Origin: Certhia americana
Taxonomy: Eukaryota; Chordata; Aves; Passeriformes; Certhiidae
Direction: 5' to 3'
DNA length: 64,000 bases
NCBI GenBank assembly: GCA_018697195.1
Contig: CM031858.1
Span: 128,783,133 to 128,847,132 of the forward strand
In this document: in pieces, positions 24,432 to 38,066 of the stretch
Position numbering within the stretch: position 1 is the stretch's first letter
Layout: each line of letters begins with the position of its first letter
Made by a program: the position numbers and the translations under genes
Notes under the pieces: generated by a model
Told to the model about the DNA's origin: nothing
Database searches by the model: none
The model's input: the letters and a program-made list of their open reading frames with translations, nothing else

Positions 24432-27046
24432 AATAATGTCAAATAAATTTGGGAACAAATGACACAAGACAGAAATCTCAAGTTTTGAGCTGCAGGGGGA
24501 GAAAAGGAAACCTGAAGTATATCACTTTTTATCATTGGTTTCCTTAATTCTCCATTTCCTAGGCCTAAAATGAATCCTGTGAACTTTTCTGTGCCTCTAC
24601 AATTTAGCTGCAGGGACAGTTGAAGTAAATTAAAAGAAAGTAATCACATGATTTATTTTACACCAAAGATTAAATATTAATAAGGTGGGGACCTCTGTAA
24701 GGCTCATTAAAAAAAATTTTTAAAAAAGGAATTGTATCATTACAAAAGGCATATGAGCTCCAGAATTTCCTTTCTGCTAAAGAAAGACCTGAAATTTTTG
24801 AAGCAGTTATTTGTTCTCTAACAGGAAATATGGGAACTGTGCTGGATTACTGGCTTACTTCAGAAAACATGGAAAATGTAATCCGTAGTGATAGAGGAAC
24901 TATAAGACTATCATATGACTAATTTTTTGCCAGATTAGATTTAGCCCCAAATCCAAAACTTTCTCAGAACTCAGACAATCAGATCCACCAATACTTCTAA
25001 AAGTCTTTTGATCACACCCACTAGAAATCAGAAAAACTGTTTGACTCTAGGAGCTCATGCTGTAAATCTATCCCAAAACCTTTCACAACTATACAAAGTG
25101 GGTGGAGTCACAGGATGAGAAATACATTTGAAAGGAAAGGCCTGGCTCTCGGGATGCATTGCCTGCCAATGTGTGCTGAGCTAATTCATGGGGGTTGCAC
25201 AGGAAGGAATTTTTCTAATTTCTGAGAAGACTTTTTTCTAATTTGCATGAAGATTACAGAAGTCCTACTTACGGTCCAATATCCCACTGAACTAGAAATT
25301 TTAGGTAAAAACTCTCAGGCTTTGGGACAACTTTTGAAAAGCTGATGCTCGTCTCATGCATCACAGCAATAGCTGAGCTGATTCTAACCAGACTCCTTCA
25401 GAGAATGGGGGTATTTGAGGCAACTGCGAGCTTGATGGGGGATGTTTCAATCACATGAAAAGCATCTTTAAACTAACCAAATTTTAAAACTAGGTAAAAA
25501 AGCACTAACCTCAATATTATAAGGACATATTAAAGACAGCACTGGAACATGCTTGATCCTGTTCTGGAACTTTAATTTAAATTGGATATAATTTTTCATT
25601 TAAATTGATAATGACATCCCTTTTAACCTTAATGGATGAGAAAATTTATATTTTTTTAAATGTCTGGACATAATATATCTGGTTAATATACCTCAAATAA
25701 GCTTAATTTCTTCTGTGTGATCAATATGGTCCAATATTAGGAAGTGCACATTCCTCCTTTGCAGTATTACCAATACAGTTGTGTAATATGACATAAGAGT
25801 TCAGATTTCTTTGAGTTCATATTGTTTCTCATACCACATATGCTTTCAAATTAAGGTTTCTAATAAAACTCCATGGAGGTTTTTTTCTGAAAAAAGAAAG
25901 ATAGATGTTTAGATCTAAAAATTATTACTGGTTACAGTGGAAGTTGCCTAAATTAATTAATATTTAGTGTTAACAGAGACTGACTCAGTTTAGCTTTAAG
26001 AATAAGGTCCTGGAGGAACAAAACCCAGCAGTGGTGACTGTGTGTTTGTGTCTAAGGGATTTGTAATATTTACTTCTGATTTACACAACTTTTAATATCC
26101 GAAGATTTGCCTCCTTTTATAATAAGGCATAGAAGTTTGGGGACAAAATAAACACATTCAATGTAAGGACATTTGAGAAAACATCCTCAGAGATATCCAA
26201 GTTTACATGAGAAGCTTCCTTCAGCAGCTTGGAGCACAGGTGTCATAAAGCCAGACTTGTTCTTCCTCTTGTGTGGTGCTTCCTGAAGGATAAGATAAAA
26301 TCATTTCCATGCATAGTAAATCCCTTTGCCTGCTTGTATAGGACCAATTTTATAAAATCATCCCAAATTTCACGGACAAAATGTGTTATCTAACACAGAG
26401 AATAATATGTAGTATTTCTCTGTGTAAAAAAATTCCTTCAATCCCTGGATTTATCCTCAGAGATTTTCATCTAGAAACTAACCGTGTTGACTGGTCTGAG
26501 CCCCTGTGAGTCCATCCTGTGGTGGTACAAATGTGGACCAAGAGCAAGATTTGTTTCCCAGTATCTTTTAATTTATTTTTTTTCCTAGACATCAAAAGCA
26601 TTTCTTTAATGATCTGTGTGAGTGCTATGGTTTTAACAGGATGAAGGCACTGGGTGACATTAGCAACCAACAAATCTTCAGCAAGTATGTTTAAATTCAT
26701 GGAATTATGTGGATGTAGGGAAAAAGGGAGTCTGAGAAGTATTTCAGCAGAAAGCTCATTCCCTTTGCTTTAGTCCATTTTTCCAAGCAATGGCTCATGT
26801 CAGAAACTAGTGAATATGGACTTCTTTTGAGTAGTTTTTACCAAGAACTGTACATTTTGGACTGGACTGTAGATGTCAGTTTCATCAGGTGCTGAGTATA
26901 GAGGGAGCTCTATGAGCCAACATAGTTGGCTCTATGAAGACTGAACCAGATGCTGTATCTTTTCTAGCTGTTGTGATTATCGTGACACATGGCCTAGGTA
27001 AATCCAAAATCTGCAATTGGCAATATCAGGGACAACTGGTTGAGAT

Positions 27047-27330
27047 TTAGAATCACAGAATTGCTTGGGTTGGAAGGAACCTTAAAGATCATCTATTTCC
27101 AACCTTTCTGCTATGAGCACAACACCTTTCACTAGACTGGGTTGCTCAGAGCCCCATCCAACCTGATCTTAAAAATTTCCAGGGTCAGGGCATCCACAAC
27201 ATCTCCGGGCAACCCCATGCCTGTGTCTTACTACTCTCACAGTTAAGAATTTCTTCTAAATATTTAATTTAAGTCCAGACTCTTTCAGTTTAAAGCCATT
27301 AAAATCACCTCTTGGTGATTCTATGAATCC
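27047..27330 (-). mobile_element. CR1 LINE 3' tail, minus strand
   Basis: The plus strand reads 'agaatcacagaattgcttgg', then 'gttggaaggaaccttaaaga', 'gggttgctcagagccccatc' and 'tccagggtcagggcatccac'. This is the reverse complement of the CR1 3' untranslated region with its tail octamers at the left. It fades after 'tcagtttaaagccatt', as in a 5'-truncated copy. It has no coding capacity. Confidence 0.9.
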
Positions 27331-30156
27331 TTTAACATAAACTAGATAATGTCATGGCCAATTCTAGGCTGTAAATATTCTGGTTGTTTGCCCATTTCTT
27401 CTGTCAAATCTTCCTTGAGTGATTACCTCATTTTGTGTTAATGATTTTATGGAAGCTGCTTCACCTAGTCAGGTACAGAAGTACCACACAAATTTTTTAT
27501 GTGGCATTACCCTCTCTCCAAGCAGTCTTGATGAGCATTTGACAGGATGGGGGCTGATGGAAGCCCTCTGCTACACCATTTCTGTGATTACCACTGCTCC
27601 ATGAGTGCTGCAACATCATAAAGTGGTTGCTATGATAAAGCAATGCTTCACGTGCTTTATCATGTGATGAAAGGTTGAAAACACTTTCATGTGGCTTGGT
27701 GAGGTCCATGCTGCCTTTGGACCACCTGCACTCAGTCACTGCCAGACCAGAGCATCACTGAAGCCACAGCAGGTCCCATCATGAGTTGGGTTGTGCTTCA
27801 GTCCCAGCTATGCCCCAGCACAGAGGTAATGCTGACTATCTCATCTGACTGATGAGTGCAAAAAAATATGCTCTGTTAATGCTTCATTACAGTAGATTTT
27901 GATGTAATTAATCCTCAACTTTGGACGTTGTTTTGTTTTGTTGTGTTTTGGGAGGGGATTTGTTTAGGTTGTTTTGTGGAAACAAATTCATTTGGATGTG
28001 TATTTGTTCCATCCTATAAAGTGTTCTCTGAAGACACTGGGTGGGATGAATTAATTCTTCCCTTTCCTGAGATACTCTTTTGAAGGATTATTTAGGACTG
28101 TGTCTTGCCACCTTCCAACACAGTGCATGCCTCCTGGAGATGTGCCAGAGAAGCAAAGAAGAGTGCTGCATCACAGGGATGTTTAAAACCAGAGAACTTG
28201 ACAGCATGTAGAACCAGACATGGACACAGGGCCCAGACAGAGCAGCCTGGCAACTTTCCGGCAGTTCTCAGTGAGACACATGGGTCTATCACAGATCCAA
28301 AACACATTATGCTCAGAAGAAATCTTTGATTTTATACAGTTGGTGTAAGATAAAACAGAGTGCTGCTGCACAGGATGGCTCACACAGTGCACACGAACAG
28401 TGCTCCCTGAAGGGTCTGTGATGGCTGGGCATCTTGCAGGTTGAGACAACATGGATGAAACAAGAGGAAAGGTAACAAAAATTATTTTCTTGAACTATTA
28501 CAATTAGTCTTTGTGTGTACAAGTGCAAAGATTCATGTGGTCTCCTGTCCGAAAATGACAGCCTATTTATTTAATCTCATGCTTCAGATTTAGAACAATG
28601 TCTTGTCACAGCAAGGGGATATCAAGCAATTCCTGTTTGAAACTCTGCAGACAGCGCCTCTGAAACTATCCCCCATTCAAAAAAATGCTTCAATGACAGC
28701 CTGAAAGTCCTTCCCCAATCACAGATGCTGGATGCAGTTTTTCAAAACTGTATCTCCAATCCTGGATCATTAAATAACCTGAACAATTCAAATCCAGATA
28801 AATATCTATCTCCTTTCTGACAAATCTCTTCAATGCAAGCCAATTAAAAAGATTCTATTTTATATACTTTCTGTTTAGCCACTGGAAAAAAAATAAAACT
28901 GAAATAAAATTTATAAACAAGGTCTAAAAAGATTTTATCCCTTGCTTTAATTCTTCTTTAGGCACGATGGCGTTCAGTAATTCTGAGATTTTTTACACAG
29001 TGATTTGGGAAGCCAAAGTACTTGAGAGAAGCTGGCTTATGTGTGTGTTTGATTATTTGTGTATTTGAACTAGGAAGGAAGCAGTGGCAAGAATCCCTAC
29101 AGGATCCTGGCATAGCAACAGAGCAAATTGCATGAGAAGACAGGACTGAGAAAAAAACTGTGCTAGATCTGCTAACAAGTTCTTGGGAATTCAGCAGGTG
29201 CAATTCAGGTCAGCTTTTCAAAAACCAAACAAGAAATTCAACTGTACTTTCTCTCAATGTGGATTTTTTCAGCAATATTCCAGAAACTTTTTCTGACACA
29301 TTAGTAAGATAGAAAGTTTTATGATTTCTTTAGAAACTTTACCTTTTCTAACATTCTTAACCCTTACTCTTCCCAACTGTATTTTGAGCCATGTCAGACA
29401 GGAAAATTTTAAGCCAACTAGAGTGGCAACTATTGGGGGTTTTGTCTGTTCATGACATAACAAAATTTCATAACTGAAAATTTGTACACTAACACTAAAA
29501 AGATAAATGCACTATAAAAGTGAATATATGTGATATATTCAGAGCAGTTGAATAATCTTACTTAAAAAGTTAAATTAGTCTTTAAAAAAGATAAATTAGT
29601 TATGGTTGCAGGGTTTTTAATCTATGCTGAGTTATTCTAGTAATACCATTTATTAACCAAGTCCTGTCATAAGCAAACATACGTCATTTTTGTTTGGAAC
29701 TGACATTAAATTAAGAAAACATATTTGCTTCTATTTGCTTCTCTGTGTTCTCTCTTTTTCTTATGGCTCAGCAACTTTTTCCATTGCTTAGGTCTTTCAT
29801 GTATTTCAAATATACTGAAAAACATGCTGAATGATTCAGATGATTCCTAGACTAACTCATCTAAATGCTAGTATGCAAATTAATTTTATTTGTCACTGTT
29901 GAAAAATCTACCTTTAATAACTGCTGCTTGGTATTTTCTTCTTTTTTCCCCACATTTTCATTGAAACATAAATAATTTTACTGTCAGCATATAATATACT
30001 TTTAGTAACTACAGGACAGAATTATGTCCATTGTGCTTCAATACTGGGATTTTCCCTACTTCCAACAGCTTTTGTGCATTTTTTCTCATTCTAATGTATC
30101 TAAAGTGCTGCTGTTTTTACATGTTACGTAATAGTTTTACATGTTACATTTTATAT
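27331..30156. other. No gene seen
   Basis: This is AT-rich, unique-looking DNA. It contains a perfect 9-bp-stem palindrome at 29521-29541 and nothing else I can name. Confidence 0.55.
29521..29541. other. Perfect AT-rich hairpin
   Basis: TGAATATAT (29521-29529) and ATATATTCA (29533-29541) form a perfect 9-bp stem around a 3-nt loop. Such palindromes occur by chance in AT-rich DNA. Confidence 0.7.
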
Positions 30157-30698
30157 GTGGGGATTTCTTCTTGAAACAGAGAAATGGAACTTCTGAATTT
30201 CGTGAGAAAGTGCAGTTTATTATTCTTATCTTCTACAGAGGCAGAAAGAGGATGGATCCCTCTTACAGATATTAGCAGTACAGCGAAGAAGTCACATGAT
30301 TTCTGCTTATCAGACTATTTAAGGATTTTTTGGCCAATAAAATTCTGCCAACTAGATATTTATGTCATTAAACCAACACTAAGCTAATTCGTATTATTAC
30401 AGTGTAAACTATCTTAACCAATCACCTCTTAACACCTAAACCTTACAGGATTGCATTCTAAAACCTCTTGTTAACCTTTGTAACTACTTTTGTTTTGTTT
30501 ATGACTTTTAAACTCTAAAACTAAACTTTCCTCTACTCAACTTGACACATTGCTTTAAGTTATAAATCTACATTCCTACTTGTAACACCTAAACTTGGAA
30601 ACCTTTCCCAAGGTTTCAGGTCAAACCCTGTCTCTAATTTTAAATTTTACCTTACAGGCTTAATATTCTGAGATCTTCCAGCACTTTGGATTCCAACA
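30157..30698 (-). mobile_element. Solo LTR, about 540 bp, ERVL-like, minus strand
   Basis: On the minus strand it starts TGTTGGAATCC at 30698 and runs through an A-rich U3. A TATA-like TTAAATAG lies near plus 30316. A canonical AATAAA (plus TTTATT, 30216-30221) is followed by 'ctgcactttctcacg'. The probable end 'aatccccaca' is at plus 30157. The TGTTGGA start resembles that of the LTR at 10915, suggesting a related group. The flanks (CTAGA right, TTATA left) do not form a clear duplication, so the left boundary is tentative. No ERV genes adjoin it. The family is recognised only from memory of songbird LTRs. Confidence 0.65.
30216..30221 (-). promoter_or_regulatory. Polyadenylation signal of the 30157-30698 LTR
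   Basis: The minus strand reads AATAAA about 60 bp from the proposed LTR end and about 100 bp after a TATA-like TTAAATAG. Confidence 0.5.
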
Positions 30699-33600
30699 CT
30701 AGAAAACTACTTATATTCTTTTGCCTCCCTTAGCAGTTTTTTTTATTATTCATAACTTCTACTTTACATTAATCACTATGAACATACTCCTTTTTTTCTG
30801 AACTGTTTTGTCTTGTTCTTCAATTAATTATTGGGGTTTTTACATGTTCTCTAAGTCAAACTGAGGTTTTTTCCTCCATGTGGTTCTCTCTTAAACTGAA
30901 AGATTGTGAGCAGGCAATATTTTAAAAGCAGTTTGCAATTCATGTTTGAAATTTTTTGTTTAAATTCTTTTATTTCATCTGATCTGATTCAACTCTTTTG
31001 AAAAAGAGAAGGGAAGCAAGTTTCGCCATACAGAGCCTTTCTCTTCCTCATTTGTCCATTTTGCCTAGATATGTTAAAACCTTTTTTTTGACATCTCCAT
31101 TAAACAAGTTTTCCTATAGGAATACCACTGAAGTGCATTTTCCTCTTCTAAATGAGAAGTTCTGCATTAAAACAAGAGCAGATGCCCTCCTTCATTTCAG
31201 CTAGCAAAAGGTTTAGGTCTACCATTTACAGCTGCCTATTCACTGCCAAAACCTGTTGCTGAATCAAAACTTCCTAGAAGCTCAAACACAGCAAGCAATT
31301 GTGACCTGCAGAGCTGCCCAGGTGGAAATTCACCATCACCATATTGTTCCCCTTCCCATTTGGTAGATGGAAACACGGGCCAATTTGTTAAACCTGGATG
31401 CCAGCTCAACTTAGTGAATACAAATTACAGCAGCAGGAGCAAAGCTAACTCTAAATTAAATCTTGTGAATCATTAGAAATATTTGAATATGCTTCTGCCA
31501 GTGTTAGAATTTCAGTTCTTACTCCTGCAAGTATAGAACCACTTTCAACAGCCAGCTGTTAGCCAGTGGTAGGTTTATATTATCTTCATGAGGGTCTGCA
31601 TACCTACTGGAAGATATTTAAGAACTTGAAAATCAAACGCAGTTGAAAATGATAACCATGATAATATGTGAGTGCTCCAAAGTATTTAGAAATAGCTGTT
31701 TCTATTTATTCCTTTCTTGTGGGCTTTATAACATAAACAACTTCATTAGCTCTAGCTTGACTGTGTGAAGGGTATATTTATTATTGAAAAAGAACATTTG
31801 AAGAAAAAAAAAAGCATTTGAAGAAAGGAGCTTTAACTTCATGTTTGGAAGGTCATTTTAAATGGTCATTATAGTTGTGCTGAATTCACCTGAGGCTAGT
31901 GTTTGAGACCTATTCCCCTTCAGCCATGGTAGGTGTCTCAAAAGACACAAGCACAAAAGATTTTGCGTATTGATTGCTGAGCAATGAGAATTTGTCATCG
32001 AAATGACAAAAATATCTGCTGTTACCACTAGGGCAATTTATCTGAGCTGACAATAATCTCCACAGAGCATCTCACATCCTGGCTGCAGGGTCTGCTCTTA
32101 CTGCATCCTCTGCCTCCCATTCTCTCCTCCCTTGCACTTGACCCAAGCAAACAGTTCTTTCCCTTTTCTTTATTTGGTCACTAGCTGTTTTTTTTTTTCT
32201 TAGCCACTGACATTTCTAACAAGCTCAGTATCACTTGCCAGAGAAAGTTTGCTGTTTCAATTTATTTTTCTCCATCTCATTAAGGAATAATGTAGTATTG
32301 CTCTTCTTAAATTGGATATGGCATTTCTTTTGTTTAGCCTCATGTCCCCTCTGTATTTTGGACCCTGCATGAGCAGAATCTTTTTCTATTTTTGTGGGTA
32401 TCTAAGCATTTTTTTATTATTAAAATTTTCTAAAAATTTACTTCTGCTTTTAAAATGGAACTCATCGAGTGACATTTTGTCATGTAACTGTGCACTGATC
32501 ATCAATGTTTAATTAAAACCTGTCATTGAGAGATGAGGTCCTTCCTTAGGAACGAATTTACTTTAGCAGTGAAAGTCTAGAGGGGCAGTTCTTTTGCTGT
32601 CACAGATCGACTTAAAAGACCAGAGAGACATGCAGGAAGACAACTAACAGTTCTGTGCATATTTATGGATTTGTTGTGCATGTGGTAAGTACTCTCCTGA
32701 CAGCTAGTGTTAAATCCAATCAATCATCACTTAAATACATCACTGTGTATATTCACCTCACTCCTTCATTAGCATTCATTAGCAATTAATCAACACAGCA
32801 GTAGTCTCTGGAAAGATCAACAATCCATAAGGTACATTTACATTAAAGATGAGCAAGTGAACATTTGTTCCACTTCAGCTAAGTCTTGTATATTGTCATT
32901 TCTTCAAGGAGTGGAAGACATTGATCAAGCAAATGACTGATTGATTGATAGATAGAACATGCCATCTATTGCCTCTGAAGACCATTTTTCTTCAAACCAC
33001 AGGACACTAGTTTTATTCAGAAAAAAACTTTCAGTCTTCAGTTTCACAGTATGTTTTACCATGCTGGTTGAAAACATCTTACTTAAATCCACTGGCTTTG
33101 GAGACAAACTCTGTTGCTGAATCTCTTTCAGTTTCTAAAATAAGACCACTTTCTAGGGTACAGAGGTCCAGACATATCCTTTTAGCATCAGACATGGAAT
33201 TACATTTGTTTTGCTGATTTATTTCTTCAGCCAAATCAAAACAATTAATTAGCAGCATTTCTGAGGCAAAGTGGAAGAAGAAGAAAAAAAATTATATTCA
33301 GGCTCATAAAAAATACATCCTTAATTTTTTGTTCTATTGCATTAATAATAAATCTTAGCACTTTGAGAGACCTTTGCCACCATGCACAAAATTAACTAAA
33401 CTAAGATTAATTGCAGTAGTTGTTCAGGTCCCCTTATTACATAAATATGTGCTGATAATGATATCTTTAGTGTTTATCTTAAGTATTCTTCAGACTTTAT
33501 AGCAGTGCAATGATATAATCAGCTTTTAATTTGATTATTTTCTTTTGTGATAGAAAATATGTATTTCAAAATAAAGATATTTCTAACCTTAGATGCCAAA

Positions 33601-36600
33601 ATTACTTAAGAGAATTTATAGCCTTATATTCAATAAATTTGAAATATTTGCATTAATAAAAATATTAGTCGTTGAGATACTAAGTAAACACGTATTTCTT
33701 CTGTAATTTCTTTGCTTCCATGGAGATGCATTGAGCTACTATCATTGTGTTGTTAACATGATAAAATATTCAGTATCTAATAAACATTCAGTTCCTGGTG
33801 AATATTGAAAGCTTCCTTTTTAATGCACCAATTATAGATTTGGATTGCTACTTTATCTGCTTCAATGTGTCTCGTTGATTGTTTTGTGATTTCTTTTTAA
33901 TTACCTTCACATACAAAAGCTTTCTCTAGCTTATCTATGACTTGATATATCTTTGGACAGATAAAACTGGGCATATGACCTTGCTGTGTCATACCTCAGA
34001 ATTAGTGAGATATTTCACAGGGCAACTCACCTCTAACTCTCTCTGTGGCCATTCTATTCCTTTTACACATTCTTTGTTTGTTTGCTCATTTGTTTTAATG
34101 TGAACCTTTTTCCTGTGAGGTATCATTTCTTTCTTGTACCAATATTACAGTGCCAAAATTTGTTAAGGTTAGGATAACCCTGAAGTGAAGTGCTGTGAAA
34201 GTGCTTAAATAGCAACTTATGTCTTCAGGTGAAGTGTGGTGGTGGGGAGTTGTTTTCCATATTGCAGAAATAGAGAAAGTTGAATGGTCGTTTCATTTAA
34301 TGAAAGATTTTGACATCCTGGTTCACTATGGTATGAGATGAACCCTTCCCTGTTCAAAAGTTTTCACCTTCTTGGCAGGATTGTTTAGGCCTGTAGACCC
34401 TGAGAGGTCACATTAGGGAAAAATGTGTTATAGGAAATCTTGTAGGTCATACCTAGTGTCTGGATACCTGCACAACCCTGCCAGAAACAAAGGCATTTCT
34501 GCAAAAATGCACTGATATGTCCAAAATTCTGCAGCATTTAAACACAATGAAATATTACGCAGAATTATTCCAAGGAAATCAAAGTATAAGGAAGACTACT
34601 CGCCCCCATCCTTCCTCTTTGCTTGATTAGCTTCTCAGAAATGGCTTGGTGGGATTCACAGAGGTGCAAGCACCAGCGACCTTGGCTAGAGAGATAGTAA
34701 ACAAAACAATAGTGTGGATTCCATTATGAGTTTATATGCCTACCTCTGTGCTACTACCATCCTTATCAAAAAGCTCTGACCTAGCACAAAGATAAGCTTT
34801 TCTCCTTTCTTTCCCCAAGCAGCCTGTCTTCTGTGCAGGAAAGTCAGCATTTTACCTTTACATTCACAAAATGGTTCTTTAGACTTAATTTTTTGGTAAG
34901 AATTTAATTTAAAGTTTTCTCCCATTTAAGAACAATCCCTGAAATGCACAACTTATTTTAATCATAAGCACTGAGATTTGTTGAATTTAATCTTTATTTT
35001 GCAGAGGGAAACCCAATAGTGTTTTTTACTTTTAAAACTCCTTTTCTATTTCCAGGAAACTTCAATGAAGCATTTTATGGTATGATGATAGTGCAATGGG
35101 AAGAACTTGTATTCAAGATGATTAGACAACCACTAACATAAGGTACTACTGAATTTCTCAACCCTACGGGCAACAGAAATGGCAGAGCAGATTTTAGGGA
35201 AATTTTACACATTAGTACATAAACAGTCTGTCAAGAAATCACACCCTTCAGATGTCTGCCTCTGACAGTCTTCAAGACATTAAAAAAATCATAAATGTGA
35301 TTTGCAATAGAGACATTTACTAGCCTTAATATACAGAGACTGTCATCACTAGACAAATCCAGGAATGTCAAGTGAAGATTATTAGACTCTGAAATACCCA
35401 TACAGCAGAATGGCACGTGTGGATGTATATTACCCAAAAAATCATGAACTTCTCTACTCAATGACCTGTGTGATCTTTAGCCCACAATCCCTTCTAGTAT
35501 GGTCCTACATGCTTTGACAATGTGTAGACATAACTGTAAAAAGGAAAAGCAGGGGTCTGTGAAAAGGGTGAGTAAAACAAGAAGTCTAGAGCTTTATGGA
35601 ATTTAATATGAAATATTAAAAGAAGGAAGCATTGGCATGGGGAAGAAACCGGATTGGAAGAAGGAGTCAGGGAAGGAGAGACTCATGACCACAATAAAAG
35701 ATCTGAAGATGAATAAGAGTATGAACCACATTTGGAAAGAAAAGAGAGTTTATCTTCACTGCATTCTTTGATTGTTATGTGATTCCACAGCTTGTTTTAT
35801 TTGGGTCAGTATGTCCAGGCAGTAGCCACCAAAAAGTGTGCAGAGGTTTGGCAAGCTGATAATCTCAGTCCCAATGTCTGCACACAGACATTTAAATTAC
35901 AAGAATTCCAGGGTAAAACAAGAAAGACCCTGGAGATGGAGCCTAAATCACACTCCCAGGTATAGACATCCTCTGTCTTTTGGCTATGCAGCTGCACTGG
36001 CTACTTTGGAATCAGCATATCTGGAGCTGACTCTAAGGTCTCAGGAGCCAGTGTTATCAAACTGGTACCTTTCAGGTCATTAGAGTCAATAATTCCTTTT
36101 CAAGTACCAAAAAGAAAAGAAAACAAAGTGAGATGATTAAAAAGCCAATTAGCAGATCAAAGTATGAGAAGCTAAGTCCTGGAGGGGGAAAAGAATGCAT
36201 GTATGTTAATTTAGGCAGTAAAGAAGATAATTAGAGCAGGGTAGTGATAATGGGATAAACTGGGGATCAAAAACTGTAGAGTTGATTGGAAAAAAAAAAA
36301 GAGAAGAAAATTAAGTGAAATTTTAATGACTCCTAAAACAATTAGCCATATAAATATTAGAATGAAAGCTTGTCTAGAAACCATGCTGACCTCTTTGTAA
36401 GCTGAACAGTGATCCACAATTCTCAAAGAAGTATAGTTTTAATTCTTCTACCCGAGAAGTATTTCAATGTCTCTGATGCAAATATCTTCTGGGACAGTGA
36501 GCTAGATATGGAATACATAAATGGAGCAGCCAATAAAGATTAGAGACATAAAGGCAGACTTCCCCATCTCATTCTTCCTCCTTATCTTTTTCATAATTTT

Positions 36601-37945
36601 AACTCACTTTTTCAGTAAAGACGTCAGAGTTTTGGTGTTGAAGTCCCAATTCACTTTCTAGACTTTGTTTCACTTGACTTCCTTCCAAATTCTTTTTTTG
36701 TCTACAGTTCTCACAGCTTTAGCTTTCTGATGAGCTTTGTTCTTGGCCAAACTTTCTGTCAGCCTTTTCTCTCCCTGTTGTGAGCACACATCCCCCCTCT
36801 TTGGCCCCGTGCCTGCCTGAACTCCTGATCTTATCCCTGCTGTTGTCCATTTGATCAAAACATGCTACTCAGGAACTTACTGCAGATGGGGCAAAGAATG
36901 AGGAGAAACAGAAAACCTTCTCCTTTTTTGTGAGGTTTCCAAAGACCACCCTTGAGCTTTGGCTCCAAATGCCTCAGAGCATTGTGAGTCCACAGATTCT
37001 GTGTTCTCCTTCACAAAGTCCTGTGAGTCTTTAAACAGAAAGGCCCCTAACAGTTTGCACCCCATGGTTCTGTCAAAGCAACAACATGCTTACATAAATA
37101 TTGTTTGGCTCTAACCCTTGCCATGTGGCTTATACCACAGGAAGTTCACTTTCTTCTAAAGAGCCTGAACATGACTGGGGGTAAGGATGAGTTTCAGTCT
37201 GTGAAGAATAAATTAGACTTTTAGAGACAGCTGGGACTCAAGAGAGAATGAAGGGCCTGCACTTAACAAGTAAGAAGAGGAAGGAACAGAGCTGTGAAGA
37301 AAAAGAAATAAATCAGAGGCATAAGTAGGAAAATAAACATCTCCTTTATATAACCTAAGGAGCTTCTGAAGTAATTTTAGCTAAGGAGTATTACAGTCAC
37401 AGGATAAAGAGTATGATCATTAATGCCAGCACTGTATCTTGTCAACAATAGGGAAAAAGAAAGGATCTTCTCTGAAGGGTAGAGGATTAAAAACCAGAGA
37501 ATTAAAAAACATTCAACAGCAGATTCCCCCAAGTGAATGTTGCCAAACTCTGTGTCTCTTGAATGTTCACCTACTGCTTTAGTGATAAGCTGAGATAAGA
37601 GATGAAGATGCTGTATCTCTGTGTCTGGAGGAAGCTCTGGGTAACAACTCCCTATTTCCTTGCAAGTAAAGAGCATGAAGAAAAGGAACTACAAAGTAAT
37701 ACTTGCAATTTTATTCAGAGTTCTTTGATTAGTAACTCACTTCAAGGAATGGAAAGCTGAACCAGAAGGTGATAAATACCCAGCTTCAGGTCAAATTCTT
37801 CCTTCCTTCTCAAGCCACAGTAGCTCTACTGGAGACGACTGTGTCACTGACACATATTTTTATTTTTTCTCTGGAGGCAACTGTCTTGTCAGCTTTTCTC
37901 CTTGTGGAGAGTAGAAGAAATTTATTTCTAAGAGCAAGGCAGGAA
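30699..37945. other. No gene seen; AT-rich, few repeats
   Basis: This is the longest stretch with no recognisable transposon. It is AT-rich, and part of it (about 32640-34010) has many ATTA/TAAT cores of homeodomain-type sites. I could not identify any exon. Open frames are under about 85 codons. Confidence 0.5.
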
Positions 37946-38066
37946 GAGCAGAGCAGAGCAGAGCAGAGAAAAGAAAAGAAAAGAAAAGAAAAGAAAAGAA
38001 AAGAAAAGAAAAGGAAAAGAAAAGACAAAAAAGAAAAGAAATAAGAAAAGAAAAAGAAAAGCAAAC
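37946..38066 (+). repeat. Compound pentamer microsatellite (GAGCA)n then (AAAAG)n
   Basis: About four GAGCA units pass directly into about a dozen AAAAG units, followed by imperfect purine-only repeats to about 38066. The whole tract is almost entirely purine on the plus strand. It gives rise to a spurious Lys/Arg/Glu-rich frame on plus and a Phe/Leu/Ser-rich frame on minus. Confidence 0.95.

Larger units (their letters stand above)
20103..27046. other. No gene seen; unique-looking DNA with microsatellites
   Basis: No transposon or exon was recognised. The longest frame (198 codons, 21607-22203, plus) has no domain, signal peptide or recognisable family. It is overlapped by other open frames and looks accidental. 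Low-complexity items are the AC run at 20263-20278, (TCCC)n at 21173-21218 and a T run at 24412-24431. Confidence 0.55.

Noticed and set aside
37769..38044. Lys/Arg/Glu-rich C-terminus resembling a nuclear basic tail
   Set aside because: It is produced by the (GAGCA)n/(AAAAG)n microsatellite.
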